Of a stretch of DNA of 64,000 nucleotides, positions 34,449 through 43,111 are shown in pieces (positions within the stretch are counted from its first letter, which is position 1; each line of letters opens with the position of its first letter). The position numbers were made by a program, and so were the translations under genes. The notes beneath the pieces are model-generated. The model saw only the letters and a list, made by a program, of their open reading frames with translations. It searched no databases and had not been told where the DNA came from. The DNA is from JAPOUP01 sp965221405 (GTDB lineage: Bacteria; Pseudomonadota; Alphaproteobacteria; Rhodobacterales; Rhodobacteraceae): positions 620,001-684,000 of the forward strand of contig CBDCSE010000003.1 in the NCBI GenBank assembly GCA_965221405.1, read 5' to 3'.

Positions 34449-35540
34449 ATGGCAGATCTGAAACTTTCGGAAGTCGGCAAGACCTACGGGGCCTCCGTGG
34501 AGGTGCTCAGACACATCAACCTTGATATATCGACGGGTGAGCTGATCGTTTTCGTCGGTCCTTCGGGTTGCGGTAAGTCGACGCTGCTGCGAATGATCGC
34601 GGGACTGGAGAGGATCACGTCGGGCACGCTTGAGATCGATGGCGTTACCGTCAACGACGTTCCGCCTGCCCAGCGCGGGATTGCCATGGTGTTCCAGTCC
34701 TATGCGCTTTACCCGCACATGACCGTCTACGACAATATGGCGTTCGCGCTGCGCATCGCCGGCAAGACCGCGCGGGAGATCGATGAAGCCATCCGCGGGG
34801 CGGCGAAAATCCTTCAGCTTGAGCCTTTCCTTGACAGGTTGCCGAAAGCCCTTTCCGGGGGGCAGCGCCAGCGGGTCGCCATCGGCCGGTCGATCGTGCG
34901 CGACCCCAAAGTCTATCTGTTCGATGAGCCGCTGTCGAATCTGGATGCCGCTCTCCGGGTCGCGACCCGTATCGAGATCGCGCAGCTCAAGGAGTCGATG
35001 CCAAACTCGACGATGATCTACGTTACGCATGACCAGGTTGAGGCGATGACACTCGCGTCCCGCATCGTTGTGCTGGCCAATAAAGGCATCGCCCAGGTCG
35101 GGACGCCGCTGGAGCTTTACGAGCGCCCCAGAAACGAGTTCGTCGGGCAGTTCATCGGCTCGCCCGCGATGAATCTGTTCCCCGGTGAGATCGTCGGGAC
35201 CGGCGAGCGGACGGAGGTCAGGCTCCGGGGGCAGGGCATCGCGGTGTCAGACGTTCCCTCGAACGGATCCGATATGGGTCTCAAGGTCAATGTCGGCGTC
35301 CGTCCGGAGGATCTGACGGCAACCGACGGTGATCACCTGTATGAGGGTCAGGTCAACATACTCGAGGCGCTTGGAGAGGTTACACTGCTCTATTTCGTGC
35401 CTGAGGAGGGCCGCGATCCCGTAATCGCGAAACTTCCGGGAATTCATGGCGGATTGCGTGGAAAACCGGTACGCCTTTCGGCGGATCCGTCCAAAGTGCA
35501 CGTGTTTCATGATTCGCGGTCCCTGTTGTACCGCCAGTGA
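34449..35540 (+). CDS. aglK: Alpha-glucoside ABC transporter ATP-binding protein
   Basis: The 363-residue product is a MalK-type ATPase: Walker A GPSGCGKST, Q-loop VFQSYALYPHMTVYDN, signature KALSGGQRQRVAIGRSIVRD, Walker B VYLFDEPLSNLD and a C-terminal TOBE domain. GAGGGAG precedes the ATG at 34449; the frame upstream to 34353 is the aglA tail read out of frame. It completes the aglEFGAK operon. Confidence 0.95.
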   Translation: MADLKLSEVGKTYGASVEVLRHINLDISTGELIVFVGPSGCGKSTLLRMIAGLERITSGTLEIDGVTVNDVPPAQRGIAMVFQSYALYPHMTVYDNMAFALRIAGKTAREIDEAIRGAAKILQLEPFLDRLPKALSGGQRQRVAIGRSIVRDPKVYLFDEPLSNLDAALRVATRIEIAQLKESMPNSTMIYVTHDQVEAMTLASRIVVLANKGIAQVGTPLELYERPRNEFVGQFIGSPAMNLFPGEIVGTGERTEVRLRGQGIAVSDVPSNGSDMGLKVNVGVRPEDLTATDGDHLYEGQVNILEALGEVTLLYFVPEEGRDPVIAKLPGIHGGLRGKPVRLSADPSKVHVFHDSRSLLYRQ

Positions 35541-36192
35541 CGGAGTGCGGCTGGGAACATATTCCCCCGAAGAAAGCGAGTCCGGGATAAGGTCTGATGA
35601 TGGCCTCCTGCGCCTGTGCCGTCCCAGCGAGCATGGTGAGGCTGTCTATCGACGCGATCGCCGCAACGCTGTCCGGCAAAACGCGACCCGGCCGGTTCCC
35701 CGGGACGCCCGTCCCCGCCAGAACGATCCCGCGATCGCGCTCCGTGAAATCGGAAGGGGTGAACGGACATTTCCCGTCATCGAGCAGGCATTCGATATGG
35801 ACCCGCGGTGCCGTGCCGGTATCGGCCTGAATGGGAGCGAGGCCCGTCACGTCCCGACAGGAGGGGCCTTACGCGTCGGACACGGGGGAGAGATCCGGGC
35901 GGCACCGCCAAACGGCGTTATCGGATTGTGGGGCCCAACCTTATGGCCGGGATCCCCGTCTACCGGAACAAAAGGTAACGCGCCCGGGCCATCGCGGCAC
36001 GCGGGAGAGACCGTCCCATCTGCCTGCCCCACATCGTCCTTCCGGGGTGGGTCCACATCCCGCTTACAGGCGAATGCCGATGGAGGGTCAGAACCGCCAA
36101 TCCGCTTGAAGGGGGATTTGGTGCCCGGCCGTGCCCGTCGCCATGTAGCAATCGTTGGAGATTGGGTGCATGGTTCCGCGACCTTTGGTCGA
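35541..36192. other. No recognisable gene
   Basis: About 650 bp after aglK. A 304-codon plus frame (35446-36360) runs from inside aglK to the antisense of hpt and has no domain; a minus frame (35850-35380) likewise. Probably debris of a lost gene. Confidence 0.5.
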
Positions 36193-36762
36193 TCAAAGGC
36201 TACGGGTCCGTTCGCTCCGTCCGGGTTCGACGAACCGTACCTTTCCGATATGGGGGTGGTTCCGGTTGCGCTCGGCGTAGTCGATGCCATAGCCGACCAC
36301 AAATTCGTCGGGGATCTCGAAACCGGTCCATGTCGCCCTCACGTCAATCTCTCGGCGTGAGGGCTTGTCAAGGAGAGCGATGGTCTCCAGCCGCTTCGGC
36401 TCCCGCGATTTCAGAAGCCCGGTCACGTGCGCGAGAGTGTAGCCCGTGTCGACGATGTCCTCCACGAGCAGTACGTCCCGGCCGCCGATCTCGCCGCGGA
36501 GATCCTTGAGGATACGGACCTCCCGACTGGATTCGGTTGAATTGCCGTAAGATGACGCCTCGATGAAATCGACTTCCACCGGCATCTCCAGCTCGCGCAC
36601 GAGATCGGCGATGAACACGAAGCTGCCGCGCAGGAGGCCGACCACCACCAGTTTGTCGGTATGGCTGAACGCATCCGTGATTTCCCGAGCCAGCTCCTCG
36701 ACCCTGGCAGCTATGGCTTTTGCTGATATCATCCGGTCGATGACGTAGGGTCTGTTTCCCAT
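36193..36762 (-). CDS. hpt: Hypoxanthine phosphoribosyltransferase
   Basis: Purine salvage enzyme that converts hypoxanthine or guanine to the nucleotide with PRPP. The 189-residue product has LVVVGLLRGSFVFIADLVREL, the PRPP motif VLLVEDIVDTGYT, KPSRREIDVRATWTGFEIPDEF and a late YAERNRNHPHIGKV. The start at 36762 (MGNRPYVIDRMIS) has AAGGGGG before it; a longer frame to 36846 would overlap the divergent gene. It could use bases freed by the phosphorylase at 24295, though the two are not linked. Confidence 0.94.
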   Translation of the reverse strand: MGNRPYVIDRMISAKAIAARVEELAREITDAFSHTDKLVVVGLLRGSFVFIADLVRELEMPVEVDFIEASSYGNSTESSREVRILKDLRGEIGGRDVLLVEDIVDTGYTLAHVTGLLKSREPKRLETIALLDKPSRREIDVRATWTGFEIPDEFVVGYGIDYAERNRNHPHIGKVRFVEPGRSERTRSL

Positions 36763-36834
36763 GCCGCATCCCCCTTGCAATCCGGGGGTAACAATATGAA
36801 ATGCGTGGCGCGAGTGAAACCGGTGAAATCGGGT

Positions 36835-37284
36835 ATGCCCAACCATTCCGAAACCAGGACCCTGCCATACACGGCGCAGCAGATGTATGAACTGGTCGCG
36901 GATGTCTCCGAATATCCCTCATTCCTTCCCTGGTGCGCCGCCGCCCGAATCCTCAGGGTGACCCGTGGGGATGACTGCGACGTGATGGATGCGGAACTGG
37001 TGATTTCATTCAAGGTGTTCCGCGAAAAATTCTGCAGCAGGGTAACGCTTTGGCCTGAGACACGCAGGATCCACACGGAGTATATCGACGGTCCATTCAG
37101 GCACATGCGCTCCAGCTGGACTTTCCGTGATCTGGAAAGTGGATGCGAGGTGGCGTTCCTTGTTGATTTCGAATTCCGGAACGCGATCCTCAGGTCGGTG
37201 ATCGGTGTGGTCTTCGAGGAAGCGATGCAGCGCGTGGTGCGGGCGTTTGAGCGAAAAGCGGAGCAATTGTACGGCCGCGGTTAG
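36835..37284 (+). CDS. Coenzyme Q-binding protein (COQ10/START-like, RatA family)
   Basis: Members of this family bind ubiquinone or act on ribosome maturation. The 149-residue product starts MPNHSETRTLPYTAQQMYELVADVSEYPSFLPWC, then has the SRPBCC-fold strands VMDAELVISFKVFREKF and GPFRHMRSSWTF. A further ATG at 36796 is possible. In related genomes the gene is followed directly by cinA; here cinA lies 2.9 kb away beyond inserted material. Confidence 0.9.
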   Translation: MPNHSETRTLPYTAQQMYELVADVSEYPSFLPWCAAARILRVTRGDDCDVMDAELVISFKVFREKFCSRVTLWPETRRIHTEYIDGPFRHMRSSWTFRDLESGCEVAFLVDFEFRNAILRSVIGVVFEEAMQRVVRAFERKAEQLYGRG

Positions 37285-37366
37285 CCCATGCGATGGTCGC
37301 GAGACGCCTTCGGTCCGGGAAGTGGCGCCACATCCTTAGTCTCCCCATCCCGAAGGGGTCGGCAGG

Positions 37367-37720
37367 GTGACCGGTGCGCTCCGCCACCTGCCGCGGAAGG
37401 GCGGTGCCGACATTGCCGACGCACCGGATTTCTTCCGTGACAGCCGAAAACGCATGGACTGCGGGGAAGTCGCCGACGCGGGCTATCGAACCGGTTCGGG
37501 CACCGTGGAAAGCGGGAACCGCACACCCGTGACCCAGCGGCTGACGAGGTCCGCCCGGCGCTTGGGGCGTGACGGTGCCCGGGGCGTTGACGTTCCGAGC
37601 ACCGCCCGGGTCCGGTCGCCTCCACCGGGTATGGTCCACGCTTTCCGGAAGCTGGCGGCAATGGAGGCCGCCCGCATACGACAGCCAGACCCTGACGGCA
37701 CGCGCCGCATGATTCGCTGT
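37367..37720 (+). pseudogene. ISKra4-like transposase C-terminal remnant
   Basis: The plus frame reads FFRDSRKRMDCGEVADAGYR, then TGSGTVESGNRTPVTQRLTR and LGRDGARGVDV. This matches the YFRxxxxRMxYxExRxxGYxIGSGxVES pattern of ISKra4-type enzymes, with Cys and Arg changes at usually conserved sites. The first two thirds of the gene are gone. Confidence 0.55.
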
Positions 37721-37733
37721 TATACCTTCAGCC

Positions 37734-38168
37734 TCAGAAAACGGGGTATATGGATCGTGGTGAGGGAGTCAGGGTTGAGAAACACGCCTGTTTCCACAGA
37801 AAAAGGCCGCCCCTTGCCAGTCCGCGATGTGCCGACTCCGGGATGAGGTCCCTGGTATCCGCTTCGATATCTACTTCCAGCTCTCGGCCCGGCATTGGGC
37901 TCCGGTCGTGGGCGCTGAGCCCGTGTTGAGCCGCTGGCCGGGGACCCTGTGTTTTGGGGTTATCCATCTCCAGCCGCACCCAGTTGACGCCGTAATGGGA
38001 GGAGGGTTTCCAGAGCTTCACATTTCCATCGCTCGATATGTAATGGGATCCTCCAAGATGGTCATGTCCGGCCTTGTTCCCCCTGAACTGATTGGCTGGA
38101 TAGTCCTCAGTATTGAGTAATAAGGTCCATTGCTTCAGCGAGAACGAATTTCGTATCCGTCCCCCCAA
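37734..38168 (-). CDS. Unrecognised 144-codon open frame
   Basis: From a TTG start the minus frame reads IRNSFSLKQWTLLLNTEDYP, then NKAGHDHLGGSHYISSDGNVK and NWVRLEMDNPKTQ. The base content is lower in GC than in core genes and the amino-acid mix looks protein-like, but I know no family. No good ribosome site. The plus-strand frame at 37827-38120 overlaps it; one of the two is a shadow. Confidence 0.3.
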   Translation of the reverse strand: MGGRIRNSFSLKQWTLLLNTEDYPANQFRGNKAGHDHLGGSHYISSDGNVKLWKPSSHYGVNWVRLEMDNPKTQGPRPAAQHGLSAHDRSPMPGRELEVDIEADTRDLIPESAHRGLARGGLFLWKQACFSTLTPSPRSIYPVF

Positions 38169-38508
38169 AGGCCGCCATCTCCCGTCCCGTCCGCAGGATG
38201 GAAGCCCGTCCGTCCCACAGGATCCGGCCCGGGTCCCCCGAAATCCGGAAGAGGTGCCGGGGCCAGCCGGTAGTTATTCACCTTCTACACCGGTTCCGCT
38301 CTCCGCGCAAGGATCAATTTTCGCACTGACCCACCGTATCGCCCGCACGGCGAAAGGGACCAGATGTATTGGCAGTGGGCCAGTTTGAGAAATCCGTGAT
38401 TCCGGCGGTGTCCCGCCCTGAATTTCCATGGGCGGCCCCGTCCGGAAGCCGCAGGCATCCCTGCCGGAAGGGACCTCCCTTGCCTGGCGTGACGGCCGTC
38501 GGCGGAAG
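38169..38508. other. No recognisable gene
   Basis: 340 bp downstream of the secreted-protein gene at 38509. No hairpin, RNA gene or credible frame seen. Confidence 0.5.
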
Positions 38509-39346
38509 TCAGTACCGCACGTCGACCGTGACGTCGCACCATTCGGCATAACCGGGACCGCCTCTCTGCCGCCAGGCCTCGGAGGGCCAGCGTTCCGGGC
38601 CGCAATGGGACGCGTGCTGGAAGGTGGCCCCATAGCCGAACGGATTGACGATATTGGGCGACAACAGGGTCTGCCCCGCGCCCTCCTTGAGGGAGCGGCA
38701 GGACCTCCCGCCGGCAGTGCACACCTTGCCCCAGACCCGCACCCGGAAGATGCCGTTGCTCGGGGTCCGGGTCGGGGTGAATGAGCTGTCTTGCTGATTC
38801 GGCGTGTTCCCCGTGTATTCGCCGCCAGTCAGGGGGGTTACATCGTCACTCGCTTCACTGCACCGCGGGTACCCTCTGTTGGCGGTGAACGTCCGGCCCA
38901 TGAAGGTCACGGACCGCGAGCACTTGCGGGTGGTCCAGGTCTGGCAGGCGATGGCGATGGGCTGGCCGTGGGAATAGGTGCCGGTCGGGTTGAGGAATTC
39001 GACCCCTCCGCTTACTCCCGCACTGTGGGCGCAATGGGAGCCGGGTCCCGCGCCGAAGGTCGTCGCCGAGCCCGCAGGACCGGGCAGGACCTCGATCTCC
39101 CGGTTGTTGACCAAGTCTGTCCAGGTCCGGCCCTGAACGGTGGGGGCCGGCGAGACCAGGTTCTGGTTCAGACGGGTGACGTGAGTGGGGGCGGCCTGCA
39201 GAACCCGTGAATTGTCGATCGCGGTCTGCTCGATTTGTTGTGCCGATGCCGGCAGGGCGAGGGCCGCGGCCAGCACCAGGGCCGACAGGACAGCGGCGCA
39301 AGCCTTAAGGGGGGGGGGGGGGGGGGGGGGGGGTCAAATATGGCAT
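38509..39346 (-). CDS. Phase-variable secreted protein 2 (poly-C tract, out of frame as assembled)
   Basis: The minus-strand ATG at 39346-39344 follows GAGGAG by 7 bases and reads MPYLT into 25 C (39333-39309). With 25 C a TAA stop follows at once. With 24 or 27 C the frame continues LKACAAVLSALVLAAALALP, a signal peptide cut near ASAQQ, and a mature protein of about 240 residues that ends WCDVTVDVRY. The on-state product is 278 residues (24 C). It has several Cys pairs (CQTWTTRKC, CTAGGRSC, HCGPE) that suggest disulfides outside the cytoplasm. No known family. A start inside the signal peptide (GTG at 39276) would lack a ribosome site and the charged n-region, so the ATG before the run is favoured. 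Confidence 0.8.
39309..39333. repeat. Homopolymer of 25 G (C on the coding strand)
   Basis: Longest of the three runs. Frame requires 24 or 27; 25 leads to a stop directly after the run. Confidence 0.97.
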
Positions 39347-39378
39347 GGCGGGGCTCCTCGAATCCTGTAGACGTCCCC

Positions 39379-39430
39379 ACCATACGGCCTTTGCCGTCTG
39401 AAGGGAAGGACAATTTTCAAAGCGAGACAC
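39379..39430 (-). promoter_or_regulatory. Promoter and upstream element of secreted protein 2
   Basis: Minus strand: element GTGTCTCGCTTTGAAA (39430-39415), 7 bp, -35 TTCCCT (39407-39402), 17 bp, -10 TATGGT (39384-39379), 32 bp to the ATG. The order and spacings equal those of the sister loci. Confidence 0.75.
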
Positions 39431-39695
39431 TGCCCCGCCGTCGATGGGGTTCCATTGGCGGGATTTCCGCTTACATAAGCATGTCCCTCCGAAACGACGC
39501 GGACCCTGACAGGACTGTAGGCGAGGGCGTTCGGATCGCCCGGAACTGACCCGAACCGCGACACCTGCATAGGCGTGACAGCCTGGGTCCGGACGAAACC
39601 CCGGTCACACATGGCCGAAACCGCCTTCCCGACCAGTGAAGTTCCGCCTAACAGGTAACAGGTCCATCCTATTGACTCCGCTTAACCTGAGGCCT

Positions 39696-40070
39696 ATGTT
39701 TAAAGCCATTATGGTCGACGTAAGCGATATAGAATTCACGCCACAACAAGTTACCTGGCTGCGTAAGGAATTCACACGGCGCGATGCTCCCGGGTTTGAT
39801 CGCGCCACCATTATGTGGATAATCGGTGGGCTCACAGCCATTGGAATAGTGGCTTTTGGCGCTATTTGGAACGAAATTGGGGGGATTCGTGGAGAGATTG
39901 ACTCTCTTCGTGGAGAGATTGGTTCAGTTCGTGGAGAGATTGGTTCAGTTCGCGGAGAGATTGACTCTCTTCGTGAAGAGGTTAAAAAAAATCGCGCACG
40001 TATTGCGGACTTGGCGAACAGTCTCACTCGAATAGAAGCCATTCTTGAAGAGCGGTTGCCAAGAAACTGA
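39696..40070 (+). CDS. Single-span membrane protein with heptad-repeat coiled coil
   Basis: The 124-residue product starts MFKAIMVDVSDIEFTPQQV, has a membrane helix (about residues 47-63, ATIMWIIGGLTAIGIVAFGA) and then a coiled coil made of five 7-residue repeats of the type RGEIDSL/RGEIGSV, ending KKNRARIADLANSLTRIEAIL. GAGG lies 4 bases before the ATG. Base content is well below that of the core genes, so it is likely acquired. The layout recalls small membrane-anchored coiled-coil proteins of phages (for example XhlA-like), but I cannot assign it. The exact DNA repeat could change in whole heptads. Confidence 0.65.
   Translation: MFKAIMVDVSDIEFTPQQVTWLRKEFTRRDAPGFDRATIMWIIGGLTAIGIVAFGAIWNEIGGIRGEIDSLRGEIGSVRGEIGSVRGEIDSLREEVKKNRARIADLANSLTRIEAILEERLPRN
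39886..39982 (+). repeat. Tandem 21-bp repeat, about five copies
   Basis: Copies of CGTGGAGAGATTG begin at 39888, 39909, 39930, 39951 and 39972 (the last two with changes). The unit equals one heptad of the coiled coil, so copy-number change keeps the frame. Confidence 0.9.
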
Positions 40071-40172
40071 GGGTGCGACGGTCCTCAATCGTGCCCCACG
40101 TCCGTTGACCGATGATCACCTGCCCGCGATAGTGGCCGTTCTCCGGGTGCGCTTACGGTTTATCGGGTGGGT

Positions 40173-40643
40173 TCAGGACTGCGCCTCTATCAGAAGATCC
40201 AGCGCACGTTCAGCAGCCAATTGCCTTACGGTGCCCCTTCCCTGGGATCCGAACTCCACGGTTAGGGTCTTGACTGACCGGTCCGCCCGGGCAATCCCGA
40301 AGCAGACCCGCCCCTCCGGCTTGCGTTCGCTGCCTCCGGGGCCGGCGATTCCGGTTATGGAAACGGCGACGGTCGCCCTGGACCGCTGGATCGCACCCTC
40401 GGCCATCTCATGCGCCACTTCCTCGCTGACCGCTCCGTAGGTCGCGAGTGTCTTTGCGCTCACGCCCAGCATCTCGCGTTTCGCGTCGTTGGAGTAGACG
40501 ACGAAGCCCCGATCAAGAATGTCCGATGATCCTGGAACCGCGGTGATCGCTCCGGCGACCAGTCCTCCCGTGCAGCTCTCAGCCGTCGCGAGGCGCGCGC
40601 CGACCGCCCTGGCCCGGACGAGAAGCGTTTCCGCTCTTGTCAT
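40173..40643 (-). CDS. cinA: CinA C-terminal domain protein (nicotinamide-nucleotide amidase type)
   Basis: The 156-residue product is the stand-alone CinA/PncC domain, which deamidates NMN: LATAESCTGGLVAGAIT with the catalytic Ser, FVVYSNDAKREMLGV, and ITGIAGPGGSERKPEGRVCFGI. The N-terminal domain of full-length CinA is absent, as is usual in this group. It starts inside the pgpA stop (4-bp overlap). Confidence 0.94.
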   Translation of the reverse strand: MTRAETLLVRARAVGARLATAESCTGGLVAGAITAVPGSSDILDRGFVVYSNDAKREMLGVSAKTLATYGAVSEEVAHEMAEGAIQRSRATVAVSITGIAGPGGSERKPEGRVCFGIARADRSVKTLTVEFGSQGRGTVRQLAAERALDLLIEAQS

Positions 40644-41134
40644 ATTGCCGGTCCTCCGTGCGAAAGCCATGCGAGCGCGGTGACGCAAGCCGCCGCGAGC
40701 AGACCGGCGATAAGGTCGTCCAGCATCACTCCCAGTGCGTCACCGCGCCGGTCGGCCCGGCTTACCGGCCAGGGTTTCCAGACATCGAATATCCGGAACA
40801 GCAAGAACCCGGTGACCCAACCCTGCCATGGAAACACCCATGGCTCCTCCTCGCCGAGCCAGAGGCCCGCCGAAAGGGGAAGCAGCGCGACGAACATACC
40901 CGCGACCTCGTCGATGACGAATTCGCGTGGATCCACGTCATCGCCATCGGAAGTCGCCGCGGCCACGGCCATCCAGCCCGTCAGGGTCACCAGAAGCGTA
41001 ATGGCGAGCAGCGCCGGAAAACCGCCCAGACCGTGAATCACCCACGCAACGGGAATGGCGGCCGCTGAGCCCCAGGTTCCCGGCATCCATGGCAGAAGTC
41101 CTACGCCAAAGAATGTCGCCAGCGCTCTGCTCAT
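40640..41134 (-). CDS. pgpA: Phosphatidylglycerophosphatase A
   Basis: Membrane enzyme that makes phosphatidylglycerol from its phosphate. The 164-residue product has the PgpA blocks GLLPWMPGTWGSAAAIP, REFVIDEVAGMFVALLPL (acidic residues for metal) and FRIFDVWKPWPV, with three to four helices. It overlaps cinA and ispF by 4 bp each. Confidence 0.94.
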   Translation of the reverse strand: MSRALATFFGVGLLPWMPGTWGSAAAIPVAWVIHGLGGFPALLAITLLVTLTGWMAVAAATSDGDDVDPREFVIDEVAGMFVALLPLSAGLWLGEEEPWVFPWQGWVTGFLLFRIFDVWKPWPVSRADRRGDALGVMLDDLIAGLLAAACVTALAWLSHGGPAI

Positions 41135-41610
41135 TCCGACGTGAGTGTCGCGGTCGCGATCGCGGCGATGCCTTCCCTGCGGCCGGTAAATCCAAGCCGT
41201 TCCGTTGTCGTCGCCTTCACCGAAACCCTATCCTGCACCACCCCGGCAAGCCGCGCGATGTTGCGGGCCATCGCGGTGGCGTGGGGCGCGATTTTGGGGC
41301 TTTCGCAGATCAGCGTGAGATCGATGTTCGTCACCCGGTAGCCGCGCTCGGCCGTGAGGCTCACGGCGTGCTCAAGGAATATCCGACTATCCGCACCTTT
41401 CCATCTGGCATCGCTCGGCGGAAAGTGCCGACCTATGTCGCCCATTGCCAGAGCGCCGAATATGGCGTCGGTCACGGCGTGGAGACCCACATCGGCGTCC
41501 GAGTGTCCGGTCAGGCCGTAGTCGTGTGGTATCGCCACTCCACACAGCAAGACATGGTCACCCTCTCCGAAGGCATGAACGTCAAACCCGTTTCCAACAC
41601 GAATTTCCAT
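41131..41610 (-). CDS. ispF: 2-C-methyl-D-erythritol 2,4-cyclodiphosphate synthase
   Basis: Fifth step of the MEP isoprenoid pathway. The 159-residue product has the zinc site GFDVHAFGEGD (Asp, His), HSDADVGLHAVTDAI and the C-terminal VSVKATTTERLGFTGR. It begins one base after the ispD stop. In many alphaproteobacteria IspD and IspF are one fused protein; here they are two. Confidence 0.96.
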   Translation of the reverse strand: MEIRVGNGFDVHAFGEGDHVLLCGVAIPHDYGLTGHSDADVGLHAVTDAIFGALAMGDIGRHFPPSDARWKGADSRIFLEHAVSLTAERGYRVTNIDLTLICESPKIAPHATAMARNIARLAGVVQDRVSVKATTTERLGFTGRREGIAAIATATLTSE

Positions 41611-41611
41611 C

Positions 41612-42280
41612 CTAATCCCCCAACCCTAACGCCGCCTCGGCCCTTTTGAAATCCTCGGCGTGGGTGATCTTGAGGTTACGCTCGTCACCGGGCACCAGAG
41701 CTACGTGGACGCCTGCCGAACGCGCCACCTCCACGTCGTCCGCGGCGTCGCCCGGGTGGTTTCTGTGGGCACCAAGGATCTCGTTGAAGCGGAAACCCTG
41801 TGGTGTCTGTGCCCGATAGAGACCCGCCCGTTCCAGTGCCCCGGAGACGATTCCCTCGGTTCCGCGCAGCAGTGCGTCAGTCAGCTCAAGTGCCGGTGTG
41901 GCGCCGACGGCGGTGTCCAGCGCCGTCAACACATCATCGATGATCCGTGGTGTCACCAACGGACGCGCCGCGTCGTGGATCAGCACCTTCGATATGTTCC
42001 TGTCAACGAGTGCTTCCAGACCCGCCCGAACCGACGCGGACCTTGTGCTGCCACCCGGAACCGCCTCCAGAAAGGGAAAATCCGTTGCCCGCGCCATATC
42101 GTCGGGATGCAGCACGAGCAGGATGGTATCCACGCCAGGTGCCCGTCGGAAAACGTCGATGGTCCAGTCCACGACACGTCGTCCCCCCAGCGCCCGCCAC
42201 TGTTTGGGTACGCCTCCGCCGACGCGGATGCCCCGTCCGGCCGCGACGATGACGGCGGCGTTTGTACCCGAACTCTCCAT
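41612..42280 (-). CDS. ispD: 2-C-methyl-D-erythritol 4-phosphate cytidylyltransferase
   Basis: Third step of the MEP pathway, activates MEP with CTP. The 222-residue product starts MESSGTNAAVIVAAGRGIRVGG, with the nucleotide loop followed by VPKQW, then VLIHDAARPLVTPRIIDDV and QTPQGFRF. The stop (TAG) lies one base before ispF, so a single-base change could link them. Longer frames up to 42796 run antisense into the dusB relic and are not real. Confidence 0.95.
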   Translation of the reverse strand: MESSGTNAAVIVAAGRGIRVGGGVPKQWRALGGRRVVDWTIDVFRRAPGVDTILLVLHPDDMARATDFPFLEAVPGGSTRSASVRAGLEALVDRNISKVLIHDAARPLVTPRIIDDVLTALDTAVGATPALELTDALLRGTEGIVSGALERAGLYRAQTPQGFRFNEILGAHRNHPGDAADDVEVARSAGVHVALVPGDERNLKITHAEDFKRAEAALGLGD

Positions 42281-42319
42281 GCCGTCTCTATAGATTGGGT
42301 CGGTGGTGGAGACAATGCG

Positions 42320-43111
42320 CTCCGCCATTTCTGGAGGCGCTTCCGGGGAATGCCGGTCTGCCTTCGCACCCCGCCGATGACCGGTTTGCCATTTGCCATC
42401 CGGCGCGTTACGGCCATGGTGGTTGAGTGAGACGGCGCGGACGTCGGGCCAGATGACGGATGTGGAGTTCCCGGCATTGCCGTTCATCCCGTCGGCCGTC
42501 GGTTTCGCCGGGCGCGGGAGACCGCGGGTCGGAAAACCCGCGTCGTCGTTGGCGATATGGGCTGTCGGGGCGGATCCGTCATGTCCGGACTGACGGTCGG
42601 TGCCCATATGTGTGATCCTGACCACGGGAAAGTGTCGATGGAAGCGGTCGTATGTGCGATGGGTATTTCGTTGAGTGCCGAGACACGACCCGGCCGGGAC
42701 GGAGGGCGTTGGCGGCCGTCGGGGCACGCGCTCGGGGCCGGTAGTGCCAATATGGGCATGAATCCGATCTACGGACATAGCCGCGACCGGTTCCATGCCC
42801 GTCGGTCAACCGTTATCGGGATCAGGGACGCCGTCAGGCTTCCGGTCACCGCGCACGGCGTTTCCCTCGGCCAGGTTATCTGGAGTGTCTCCCGGTTGGT
42901 CGCCGGCCCGTTCGACCGTTCCCGCCCACGAATTCCCCGCCGTCCCTATCAAGCTGGGGTCGGTCGAGAGGTGAACGGCCAGATGCGCCGATGGTACATG
43001 GACCGCGCCACGGTGATCGAGGATCGACGACGCGCGGTGTGGGCTGAACGCGGTCAGGGAAGGGTGGCGAATTCCGTGCCGCCCGCACTCGCCGAACGGG
43101 CCACGGCATGA
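42320..43111 (+). pseudogene. dusB: Decayed tRNA-dihydrouridine synthase DusB
   Basis: All in plus frame 2, recognisable DusB pieces appear in order. First RTPPMTGLPFAIRRVTAMVVE (cf. LAPMTGITDLPFRRLV...MVVSE), then an in-frame TGA at 42428. Then GDMGCRGGSVMSGLTVGAHM and CDPDHGKVSMEAVV (cf. INMGCPAKKV...ALMRDPDH...EAVV), IRDAVRLPVTAHG (cf. VKDAVRLPVIANGD), and a tail RRWYMDRATVIEDRRRAVW (cf. GWYMDRAG...LRRAV). FMN and tRNA residues are largely lost. The end still makes the ATGA overlap with ntrB, and ispD is divergent, exactly the usual dusB position. So this is the native gene, drifted beyond function. Confidence 0.8.

Noticed and set aside
35446..36360. 304-codon plus-strand frame between aglK and hpt
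   Set aside because: It starts inside aglK and ends antisense to hpt; the middle has no motif or start site.
7231..39333. Poly-G runs as assembly gap fillers or cloning artefacts
   Set aside because: Each lies at the same place after a ribosome site and ATG and before a signal peptide, with a shared promoter upstream; an artefact would not choose these sites. Exact lengths may still be wrong.
39886..39982. CRISPR-like array
   Set aside because: The 21-bp repeats are directly adjacent without spacers and code for heptads of a coiled coil.
41612..42796. Extended IspD with a 170-residue N-terminal addition
   Set aside because: The addition is antisense to the dusB relic; the family start with its AAGxGxR-type loop is at 42280.
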